The notes under the pieces: model-generated
What the model was told of the DNA's origin: nothing
Databases searched by the model: none
Seen by the model: the letters and a program-made list of their open reading frames with translations, nothing else
Origin: Bidens hawaiensis
Lineage: Eukaryota; Streptophyta; Magnoliopsida; Asterales; Asteraceae
DNA: 64,000 nucleotides
Assembly: GCA_021521415.1 (NCBI GenBank)
Contig: JAIQDT010001651.1
Span: 248,001 to 312,000 of the forward strand
Direction: 5' to 3'
Shown here: one piece after another, positions 22,901-33,242 of the stretch
How positions within the stretch are numbered: position 1 is the stretch's first letter
Layout: each line of letters starts with the position of its first letter
Position numbers and translations under genes: made by a program

Positions 22901-23933
22901 AACTTATATCTTCTTTCTTCACCTCATTTCTTCTTTTGAACTCCTGCAATGAATTGCATATGTGAGTTCCACATCCGGTATCCAATACCCATGTGTTAGA
23001 AGAAATAATATTAAGATCAATGTGAATAATGAAAGTTGTACCTGAGGTTTGCCCCGCATCCCTCTTAGCTTTCAACTCCTTGAGATAGGTCGGACAGTTT
23101 CTCATCCAATGACCTATCTCACCACAACCAAAGCACGAATCCTCAGCGCTAACCTTTAGCTTCTTTGGCTTTGGCTCCACCTTTGCCTTTCCCTTGAACC
23201 CCTTCTTGACTGGCCCCTTACCAACGGCAACCTTTGCTTTTGGTTCCGGGTGATGCCTTTTCTTTGAGCCACCCTCATTGATCGCAAGAACGGGTAAAAC
23301 CTTTTTACCCATGCCGGCCTCGGCTATCTTAAGCATTGCGTGAAGCTCACCAATGCTTTTGTCCCATCCATTCATGTTGTAGTTCATGACGAATGTCTCA
23401 AACCTTTTAGTTAAGCCATTTAGGATTAAATCTGTGGCTAACTCTTTTGAGACGGGACAGTTAAGCCGTTCAAGCCGATCAATGTGGCTTTTCATCTTAA
23501 GTACATAAGATGAAATAGATTGGGTTTCTTCCATATGACATGCATGAAGCGCTCGAACCGTTTCGAATCGCTCAACCCGAGCTTGAGTAAGGAACATTTC
23601 CTTAAGTTGGGTTATCATGTCATACGCCCCATGATTCTCGAAATCCTTTTGGATCTCGGGAATCATTGTTCCCAACATGAGGCAAGAAACTTGCACCGAA
23701 TCCTCGGTGTATTTTAACCAATCCGCATAGGCATCCAAGTTATTAACATCGGGTTCATCGGGAATAGGATCGTCTAAAATATAAGACTTCTTTTCTTTCT
23801 TGAGAACAATTCTCAAGTTTCGATACCAATCCATGAAGTTGTTAAAGTTTAGACGATCCTTATCCAGAATGGATCTTAGTGATAGATTATGCACGTGTGG
23901 GATAATTGCGTTCGGTGCGTTGTTTGCGGCCAT
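19926..23933 (-). pseudogene. Copia A1 gag-pol polyprotein, one nonsense codon
   Basis: A frame of 1335 codons with one stop, a TAA at 20607-20609 where A3 has a Tyr codon (SGIP-stop-ASAIGS). Order: gag with zinc knuckle CFGCGEIGHWMRNC (residues 267-280); protease VLDTGCGTH (DTG 318-320); integrase HHCC zinc site (457-490), catalytic D517, D580 and E616 with 35 residues between the last two; RT with DVKTAFLNGH and YVDD (1006-1009); then, beyond the stop, RNase H with YTDASFQTD and SEYIAAS, ending DWI. All catalytic residues I can see are present. The stop would remove RNase H and prevent replication. The start ATG at 23933 follows a 177 bp leader. This is the best-preserved element of the window. 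Confidence 0.96.
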
Positions 23934-24095
23934 CTAAAAGAATTTTAACAAAGTTCAAATTAGTATTTTTGATATTAATAAAATTTTAATCTTTAATACC
24001 CTTTAAATATCTCCAAGACAATTATTGATTAAAATCTAGAACCCACCATAAACCCGAAAAATTTTGGGTCTAATGAAGCATGCATTCGTATAAGC

Positions 24096-24109
24096 GGCTC
24101 TTGATGCCA
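24096..24109 (-). promoter_or_regulatory. Primer-binding site of copia A1
   Basis: Minus-strand TGGCATCAAGAGCC, one base from the LTR. It is an imperfect match to the usual TGGTATCAGAGCC (one substitution and one extra A). The same form is in A2 (37271-37284), so it is a family trait and not a mutation in one copy. Confidence 0.8.
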
Positions 24110-24110
24110 T

Positions 24111-25057
24111 TGTCGGGTTTTAACAAGATTATCAAAGTGATAAATCCCTATTTTACCAAAAACGCAGTGGATATAAAAGTTTTAAATCTTGTTAATATGA
24201 TATGTATAAAACCAATTTTAAACATGCAAAACCCAAACCCGGATCCAAATACGAATTACACACTATCAAATACATACATGTCACTATAAGTCCATGCATG
24301 TTACTACTACCTTTCAATATGACAAAACCGGGTTAAAGAGATGATGATTGAAAGGTAAGAACTTGAATATGGAAGCTCCTCAAGCTAGCATACCCCAAGC
24401 TTCAACAACACACCACTTCTAGCTAGGATTTGCACTTGAAATTTTCTTCTTCTTTTCTTATGTTGGATGAAAATACCCAAGAGAGGAAGAAAGAAAAGTT
24501 TACTTGGAAATTATGTGTGTTATGAAAGAATGAAAGACAAAGACTTGGTTTTATTTAAAGGCATGTTTCTCTCCACCAATAATAACCATTGCATGTCTCC
24601 ACTCAAACATATAATAATATTACATTTGAAAGAGTTATTATCTTTTTCTTTTATAAAACTTTAAACATATATATATATATATATATATCCATACATATAT
24701 ACTTTTATAAGTTTATAACTTATAACTTATAAAACCTATTATATGTTAAGAGACATGCTTGGTTATTATTATTCACATATTGTTATTTAACCAACTTAAA
24801 TAACACTATGTAATGTTCTTTCATAAAACATAAATCATCCATATGATTTGTTTATTACACAAGTACATTTTATTAAAAACCCCTTTCCAAATAACTCAAG
24901 TGTTAATATTCATTTGTTATGATCACATCATATATGAACGAATATTATCGGTGTTTGTCTAGCTTGTTATTGGGTATGACCCGGTATGACCCGACTTGAA
25001 TCATAACGTACTAGCCACATCAATTTAATATGTCTCTTGGGCAGACCGAGTCCAACA
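24111..25057 (-). repeat. 5' LTR of copia A1
   Basis: 947 bp. The inner end reads CCCGACA instead of CCCAACA. It contains a (TA)n run near 24666-24690 and an 11 bp tandem duplication (GGTATGACCCG) near 24980 that the 3' LTR lacks. Confidence 0.95.
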
Positions 25058-25062
25058 CAAAT
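25058..25062. repeat. Target duplication of A1, right copy (CAAAT)
   Basis: Pairs with 18206-18210. Confidence 0.93.
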
Positions 25063-25610
25063 ATCATCTTTGAAAAATTGAAGGGCAGATCATATATAAT
25101 CCCAACTGTGGCATTTGCCAAGTCGTGACTCATCAAGGTCCATGATCCCTTCCTTGGAGCAAATCCATGGATCACTTGGTGAATAAGAAATCTATACAGC
25201 ATTGGAAACATGCCCTTCTGAAACTGTCCATCATGAACATTTCCTTGATAACCCATTGTTTCTTCAAATATCTTCATTAAGTGAGGTGTGCTGAAGTTTA
25301 TTGAGTTGTGATCACCATCATTCAACCGGAGACATCTTCTTATCATTCTCTCTGTAATATGTATCTCTTGTCTAGCCACGGTTGCCTCGATTCTTTTACC
25401 ATTTATGTACTCAACCAGTTCTGCAGATCTCAAGAAATCCAAGGAGTGATTTCTATAAATTACAGGGCTTTCAGTGAATGAGAAACTGACATTGGACCGA
25501 GCCATCCAAGTTATCATCCTAGCCATCGGCTCATTGTCAGGTGTGACTTGTAAAAGTGCACACATATTATGTTTTGGTTCGAAGAAATACTTGGGTTCAT
25601 CGTCTGACAT
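25058..25610 (-). pseudogene. Env-like region of Sirevirus C, N-terminal part
   Basis: Starts MSDDEPKYFFEPKHNMCALL and is open for about 184 codons up to the A1 insertion. It includes the most conserved block of the family: MGYQGNVHDGQFQKGMFP, GFAPRKGSWTLMSHDLANAT and LPFNFSKMIF. Element D has the same block with about the same spacing. The ATG lies two bases after a CAG splice-acceptor-like site. No transmembrane segment or signal peptide is apparent in this part. Function unknown; called env-like only from its place after pol. Confidence 0.85.
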
Positions 25611-25612
25611 AT

Positions 25613-25843
25613 CTGAATCACATAAACAAACATATTCAAAGTGAAATTAGTCATAAATTTCAGTACTTTTAGATAATTTCAAGGTATAAAAATGAAGAAG
25701 AAAGAAAAGAGAGAAAATCATCAAGAACCTGTTCTTCGACAAATTTATAACCTAAACACATAAACAGAGTATTACTAATCAGATACATAATTAAAGCCCA
25801 TTATAGTCTAATCGTGGTCGAAAAACACATTAATGTTACTTAC
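25613..25843 (-). other. Candidate leader intron before the C env-like ATG
   Basis: Minus-strand donor CTCG|GTAAGT (intron starts 25843) and acceptor GATTCAG|ATATG (intron ends 25613), 231 bp. The donor matches the plant consensus, and both sites are kept in D, where the intron would be 223 bp. Confidence 0.6.
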
Positions 25844-25938
25844 CGAGTCGGAATTAGAGGGCTAATTCAAGTTAGGGTTAGGAATAATAGAATGTGATAA
25901 GTCAGTTTGGGTTTCTTTGAGAGTAAGCAGTTTGCAGT

Positions 25939-25995
25939 GGAAGGAGAGAGAGGGAAAAATAATGTTGAAAATTTTTCCTAACTCCCTCTAATATA
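25939..25995 (-). promoter_or_regulatory. Candidate internal promoter for the C env-like region
   Basis: TATA-like TATATTAG (25995-25988) followed 33 bp downstream by a pyrimidine patch (25955-25939, minus strand TCCCTCTCTCTCC). D has the stronger TATATAAG at the same place. The leader would be about 110 nt to the donor at 25843. Confidence 0.5.
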
Positions 25996-26159
25996 CCTTT
26001 TGAAAGTGGGTTTTAAATGCTATTCGTCATTTTGTGAATTATTAGCTGTCAAACAGTAACATTATCCACTTGATATTAAAAACAATATTTATCTTTTAAG
26101 TTAATAAAACCTTACTCAGAATTATTCTTTTCAAAGTCTACTCCGTATACATCCACTTA

Positions 26160-27400
26160 CAAAGCTTACTCGGTCAAACTTTGCTTGAAAAATTTTCATT
26201 TTTGAATATACAAAGTTTGCCCGAATCCTTCTATTTAGAAACCTTGCTCGATCAAGCTAATTAATTTAGAGTTAAGACATAATGAAGAAAGCTTACCCGA
26301 AATACTAGATTTCTTGAGAAATCTAGTATTTATTACTAGGAATCAATCAAGATCCCCATATACATTTATTCAATTCAAAAACCCTAATGAAATAAGAATC
26401 ATAATCAAACAATCATACTCAAAACATATACATTCAAGCATACTTGAAAACATAGTGTCCCCGAGCAACCATTCAAGAGAATAGTGTACCCGAACACCTT
26501 TTTAATGCAAAGTATACCCGAATAACCTTCATATAGTACAAAGTGTGCCCGGAAAAGGATTTCTAGCAGACAGTGTACTCGGAAAGTTAAGTTTTGAAAT
26601 TACCAAGTATATTGAGGGAACAAAAGTGTACCCGAAATATAAAGTGTGCCCGGAAAACAAAGTTTGCCCGAAAACACTTGTAATTTCAAAGAAATCATAA
26701 ACACACATATCATAGAGCATGCTCGGAATGAAATTAAAACACATAAACATTTAAGTGTGCTATAGTCTAAAATATCAAAGAGCTTGCCCGAAAATCCTAT
26801 GTTAGCACTAACCTTGCTAGGATAAACACATTCAATCATCAGGTATGCCCTTACCCGAGGGATTTCAACAAGTCAAACCAAACCCGAAAAATGACAAACT
26901 TAAATAGTAATATCTAAGCATGCCTGGAAAGATTAACAAACCTTTCCTAACAACATATTCACACAAATCACAAAGCTTACTTGATGTACTTGACTAAGTT
27001 CATAAAGTTTGCTTGGAATCACAATCAGCATATAACATGCATAGCTTGCCTGAAATAAGAATTTCTTATTAAAAGCTAGCTATAACAACACATAATCATC
27101 TCAAGACTTCAAGCTTGCTCGGGAAATGAGTACAACAGTGTACCCTAGCCGGAAAGTGTAAACACTTCAAAGCATGCCCGAAAACCATAAAGTTAGTCAA
27201 AAATGACTAAGCTTACCCGGAAAGGTCATAAATCATCAAACCTTACCCTAAATATCATATTCAAACATATTCAACTGTTTTGTGCCCGGAAAGGTCATAA
27301 ATCATCAAACCTTACCCGAAATATCATATTCAAACATATTCAACTGTTTTGTGCCCGGAAAGGTTATAAAACATTAAACCTTACCCGAACTTAAATATTC
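26160..27400. repeat. TGCCCGG/TGCTCGG motif array in the pol-env spacer of C
   Basis: Dozens of copies of AAGTGTGCCCGGAAA, AGCTTGCTCGG, CTTACCCGAAA and similar, spaced 20-80 bp. The core is the same as in the U3 of the LTR. The matching D array is at 44390-45500. Confidence 0.8.
27221..27390. repeat. 69 bp tandem repeat, about 2.5 copies
   Basis: Units beginning AAAGGTCATAAATCATC start at 27221, 27290 and (diverged) 27359. Each contains one GTGCCCGG and one CTTACCCGA motif. Confidence 0.9.
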
Positions 27401-29273
27401 AGCCAATTAAAGGCAAAATGCAACACTTTTTGACTTAAACCACTTTGTCAAAATATATTTTTCATTTCAGATCATAGTTCAAGAGAAAATGGTGCATTTA
27501 GAGATCAAATTTTAGTTATATTTCTCTTCAAAACAGTTTCTTCCATTTTCTGAAAAGATCTCAAGAATGGGATCATATTGATTAAGTAGCTATTTCAATA
27601 CTTCACTCTCAGCATTATTATGACAACATAGATAGGTTAACAGCAGGTATAAACTTAGCATAAATTTCATTTCTTTGGTGATATGATTAAGGTTCAATTT
27701 AAGCATAATGCATTAATGGTCAACAGTGTGCTATGATGCCTCATATCTCTTCTCAAAGCTTATTTGGCTTTCCCCAGATCACCTCAATTTGACTCCAACC
27801 TCCTGTATTTGGTCAAAAATAGTTTTTGTATGACAGAACTTATTGTATTTTTGTATTTTTGAGATTCAAACATATATAGAGGTTGAACGTTGGGCTTACG
27901 GATAGTAACATGTCTTTCATTCAAGATGAGATAGATTTTGTCAACATATATGTAGTTCTTGTTGTAACCCTCTTGTTTGATAAAATATTTAAAACACTTA
28001 TCAACTTTTGGTTGATTTATTCATTCTTCCCCTTGTTTTTAATATTTTCTCAAATTTTCTTAAAGCATGTTCTTTGTCATATTTAAAGATGTTTAATTTT
28101 TGGTTGACCAAATAACAACATGCTCGTGTATGACTGGGTAATCACTTTTCTGCCTATCATTTGGAGAGATTTATCTTGAGACATGCAAAGACAACTATGT
28201 ATCTCCACATAAAGATTATCATATTCATTATGTTTATATCACCTTAGATTTTACACCATCATGGGAAAGCAACCATACATGTTAATGACTATACTAAGGT
28301 CTTTTTAGCCTATTAATTCCATATGATCAGCTAAGTTGTAAAATGTACTATCATTTCCTATTAAACACAGTTTAATATTCAATCACCCCAATATCTCTTC
28401 ATTGTCAGGTTAATGGCTATCATGTTTGACCAAAAGTGGTCAACAGGACCAAACATACATGTGAATATATGTCCTTTCAAAGTTAGAGCTATTGACATAG
28501 TTTTAAGTGAAGGAATAAGAAACAAGTTATTATTGCCCCAAATGCATTCAGTTTTCAGGTCAATGGCTATCCTTTGAATCTGTAGAGATTTAAGGACCAA
28601 ACATACACGGGTGCATGTCCTTCCAACTAGGTAAATGACATAGTTTTCAGCAAAAACAACTACTTGAGACTTTTCTAAAAAAAATCCTTCTTTTAAGCTT
28701 CTTTTAAAGCTTGAACTGAATAATCTTATCATATCTCTGCACCATTAACAACATGCTCATGTTTTGATCAAAATAAAGTATTTATGCAAAATTCATTAGA
28801 AATTTCATTAAATCACTTAATTTTGACATAAAACACATTTTGACATAAGTTGCAGTACATAATTAAATCTGAATGACACTCAATATTATCAGGACAAGCA
28901 AACATTTAACAACATTCATGTGTAAGCCTATCCTAACAACATCAGATGATCAGATAAAACACATAGTCAAGCATTAAAGCAATGATATCAGATAAGCTTA
29001 CATCAACAAGTAATTCAAAACAAGAACACTTATCCTGACATCACAAATGCACATTAACTGATAATCATGCAAACCTATCAATCAGATCAAACATGTTAAA
29101 TTTTGCATACATACACAGTTAAAGCACATAACAATTAACATATTCACTAGCATATTCAAATATCATACTTAAGTAACATAATCAAGCATATTCACTAAAC
29201 ATTCAATATGTGTAATCTCTAACAAAATAATCAGTTATCACAGCGAGACACACAACCAGGCACACATCCTTAA
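27400..29273 (-). other. AT-rich spacer between pol and motif array, Sirevirus C
   Basis: About 1.9 kb without a supportable ORF, similar along its length to D 45500-47326. It holds repeated short phrases such as TTATCAGATAAGC and AGGACCAAACATACA, but no gene or RNA that I can name. Confidence 0.7.
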
Positions 29274-32200
29274 TCAGATTTCATCAGAGTTGATCATTCT
29301 TAGGGCTTTCAGAAGAAAGTTGAACCTGGTTCTTTCAAGTGGTTTGGTGAAAAGGTTAGCCAAATTGTCACTTGTATCAACTCTTTTCATTTCAATCAAA
29401 CCTTTTTCACTGCAGTCTCTGATGAAATGATGTCTGATTTCAATGTGCTTAGTTTTGCAATGTTGAAATGGATTCTTAACAGTAAAATATGCAGCTGTAT
29501 TGTCAATAAGAATAGGGGTGTTCAAGAAATTCAAACCATAGTCAAGCATCTGATTTTGAATCCATAGAACTTGTGCACAGCAGGCAGATGCAGCAACATA
29601 TTCAGCTTCTGCAGTAGAGATTGAGACTGTAGTCTGCTTTTTGCATTGCCATGAAACTAGCCTTCCACCCAAATATTGATATCCTCCTGAGGTTGACTTT
29701 CTGCTCATGTTGCAGCCATCGTAATCACTGTCTGTATATGCAATCAGATCAAAAGATTGATTTTTTGGATACCAAATCCCTAGGTCTGGTCTTCCCTTCA
29801 AATATCTAAATATTCTTTTAACAGCATTAATGTGGGAGACTTTTGGACTTGATTGGAATCTTGCATACACACATACAACAAACATGATATCTGGTCTTGT
29901 TGCAGTCAGATACATCAGAGATCCAATTTTGGCTCTATATTAATGTTCATCTATAGGCTCCCCCTTTTCATCTGCAATCATCTTTTCTTTAGTGTCCATT
30001 GGAGTTGAAGCATTCTTGTACTCTTGACAGTTGAACTTGTTCAAGATGTCCTGCACATATTTGTTTTGATGAATGAAATCCCCTCAGCCTTCTGTTGAAC
30101 TTGCAATCCTAGAAAGAAGTTCATTTCTCCCATAGAACTCATGTTGTATTTGGATTTCATTACCCCTTCAAACTCCATACACATTTGTTCATTTGTAGAA
30201 CCAAAGATGATTTCATCCACATACACTTGTAACAGAAGCAAGTATGATCCCCTTCTTTCGTAGAAGAGTGTCTTGTCAATGGCTCCTCTTTTGAATCCAT
30301 TTTCAAGAACATGATTTGACAGCTCATCATACCATGCTCTAGGAGCCTGATGCAATCTATAAAGGGCTTTGTTTAACTTATATACCCTGTTTGGATACAT
30401 TGGATCCTCAAAAGCTGGAGGTTGAGCAACGTACACCTCTTCATCAATCTTTCCATTTAGAAATGCAGACTTAACATCAAGCTGGAACACTCTAATGTTC
30501 TTTGAGGCAGCATATGCAAGAAAAATCCTGATAGCTTTAAGTCTTGCAACAGGTGCAAAGACTTCCTCAAACTCTATTCCTTCTTCTTGAAGACATCCCA
30601 GTGCTACAAGTCTAGCTTTATTCTTAATCACCAAACCCCTTTCATCCCTTTTGTTTCTAAAAACCCATTTGGTTTGCATATCTATTAAATGGCTTATCAA
30701 CAAGATCCCACACATGCAGGTCTCTAAATTGTGCTAATTCTTCTTGCATTGCTTCCACCCAACTATTGTCTTTCAGTGCTTGAGCAATGTTCTTTGGCTC
30801 TATTTGGGATAGAAAGCAGGAGTAAAGACAGATATTTGCAATTTCAGAATGACTTCTTGTAACTCTTTCATGCAAATCACCAATGATGTTTTCAGAATGA
30901 TGATTCTTTTCCACATAAGGAGTTTGTACAATCATATCTGTAGACAAATTTGTGTCAAGATTTGTTTCATTGAGCTCTGGTTCTTCAATGATCAAATCAA
31001 CTTCTGCATCATGAAATTCTGGTGCTTCATCATTATGTTGTCCTGAAGTAGATGCACCATTGTTTTCTAAGTTCAATATTTGAAATAGATCTTGAAATCT
31101 TGCTGTAGATGCAGCTTCTTCTCCACTTGCTTGGTTGCTTGTGTCACCATCATTCTGAACTTGATCATTTTGTGCATCTTGATTGTCTTGATTGTTCTTA
31201 GTATGAACAAGTTCAACATTGTGATTGTTTTCTTGATCAGGTTAACCAATATCACATGAGGAATTCTTCACAAAAGTATACTCCTTCTCTTTTCTAGCAA
31301 CCTTCTTCCATAATTCTTCCAAGTCCAATGTTTTCTTTTTCTTTTCTTCAATTACACTGGTCTTGTAGAATGAGTCATCAAAGTCTTCAGGATAAATCTT
31401 GAAAGACCTTATTAACTTCTCATGATCAAACAGCCATGCTGCACCATCAACTGTATTGAATTGATTCTCATTAAAGATAATATCAGATGATTCTATAACA
31501 CTAAAGTGATCTTTCACATAAACTCTGTAGGCTTTTGAGTGTGTAGAATATCCAACAAAGAAGCAATCCAGGGATTTTGTTTGAAACTTGTTCAAATAGT
31601 CCCTTGTATTCAAAAGAAAACATTTGCATCCAAAGGGCTTGAAAAACTTGATGTAAGGCTTTCTGTTGTGAAATATTTCTTAAGGAGTTTTGTTATGCAT
31701 TTTGTTCACAAGTACCCTGTTCTGAACATAGCAGACTGTATTTATGGCTTCAACCCAAAAAATGATAGGCAGATTAGCATATGCTAACATGGTTCTTGCA
31801 GCTTCAATAAGTGTTCTGTTTCTTCTTTCTGCTACACCATTTTGCTCATGAGTTCTAGGAGCTGAAAATTGTTGTTGTATTCCTTTTGCTTCACAGAATT
31901 CTTGCATAACTCCATTCTTGAACTCAGTGCTATTGTCACTTCTCATCATCTTGACTGTCTTATTCAACTTGTTCTCAATCATTGTTACACAACCTTTAAT
32001 CAACTCTGCAGTCTCATCCTTGGTACTTAGGAAATAAACCCAAGTATATCTTGAATAGTCATCAATGATCACCAGACAATATCTTTTCTTCCCAATACTT
32101 GGTACACTCACAGGACCAAAAAGATCCATGTGAAGTAATTCAAGTACTTGAATCAATTGAGTTGATGAGCTTTGGCTTATGAGTAGATTTGTGTTGTTTT

Positions 32201-33242
32201 CCCTTTTGACATGAATCACAATGATCTTCCAACTTGAATTCTCTTGTAGGTAAGCCTATGACATGCTCACCTTTGACAAGTCTATTCATGTTCTTCAAGT
32301 TCACATGACATAGTTTCCTATGCCACAATTTTGACTCATTTTCAGTGGCTTTGGAAACAAAACATGCACCTCCTCTTGAAATAGCTTCTTTCATATTCAA
32401 TTCATACAAGTTACCATTTCTTGGTGCCATCATCATAATCATTTCAGGTGGAATTACAAACTCAGGTTTTAAAATGAAACATTGTGAATCATCAAAACTG
32501 ACTTTGTAACCCTTATCACACATTTGTGATATACTTAGCAGATTGTACTGAAGACCTTCAACATGAAATAAATTATCAAATGAGACTTTCCCATTTGTTA
32601 AGGTTCCTTTTCCAATAATCTTTCCACTATTTTCATCACTCACAAAAGCTACTAGACCTTCATACTTTTCTTCATAATTGACAAGAGATCTCTTGTCACA
32701 AGTCATGTGCCTAGAACAACCACAATCCATATACCATATGTCATTTAGAGGAGTGGATTGTTCCTGCACACACAAAGAAAGTTTGATTAGTTGAGTGATG
32801 AAGTGCAAGCCTTATCAACTTGCAGCTCATCAGATTCAGTTTCAGACATAGCTTGGGAAGTGAGTGTTGTTGGTTTAGGATCTTCATGAGTCAATTCTAA
32901 GTTGTCTGAATTATCAGTTTCATAACCACACTCTCTTGGAGTTTTAACAAGTGAGGTTGGACACTGGTATTCAGCTGAGTCAGTGGCATACTCCTTTATC
33001 ACATAGTCCTTCTTCTCAGAGTAGTCTCTCACATCAGCAACTTGCTCAACCTTACTCTCAGTCATAGGTTTCCAAAGGAAACCATGTGGTTTATATCCAT
33101 GCTTTAGTAGAACCTTCTCATCACCAGTGAGTTTTGTTGGTTTCTTTCTAGAATATGCACCTTTTTTTCTTGTCTTCTCACTGCTTGATGATCCTTGAGA
33201 ACTATCAGATTTTACTGATTGAGTATCTTGTTTGATTCTCAA
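29274..33242 (-). pseudogene. pol: Sirevirus C pol: protease, integrase, RT, RNase H
   Basis: Order on the minus strand: linker rich in Lys/Ser; protease with IWYMDCGCSRHMT, where the catalytic DSG is DCG; integrase zinc site LWHRKLCHVN ... CDSCQKGK; integrase core HMDLFGP, RSDNSTEFKN, NGVAERRNR; C-terminal CFFVGYSTHSKAYRV; RT with [10 protein letters not shown] and an active site [10 protein letters not shown] instead of YVDD; RNase H with AYTDSDYDGC and AEAEYVAAS, ending NSDEI then TGA at 29274. Breaks: a TAA near 31681 where D has Tyr, frame changes near 32200, 31240, 30690 and 30030. Both the protease and RT changes would abolish activity. Confidence 0.92.

Larger units (their letters stand above)
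18211..25057 (-). mobile_element. Copia A1, complete (6.85 kb)
   Basis: Both LTRs, PBS, a single polyprotein frame broken by one stop, 3' untranslated stretch, PPT and CAAAT target duplications are all present. I count roughly 15 substitutions between its two LTRs of about 947 bp, plus a (TA)n length difference and an 11 bp duplication, so the insertion is fairly recent. It interrupts the env-like frame of C. Confidence 0.96.

Noticed and set aside
25721..25735. AACAG|GTTCTT as splice donor for the env-like leader
   Set aside because: The GTAAGT/GTAAGC site 110 bp upstream is a much better donor and is conserved in C and D.
28379..28732. 117-codon minus ORF in the C spacer
   Set aside because: No counterpart is kept in the homologous D spacer and there are no recognisable motifs.
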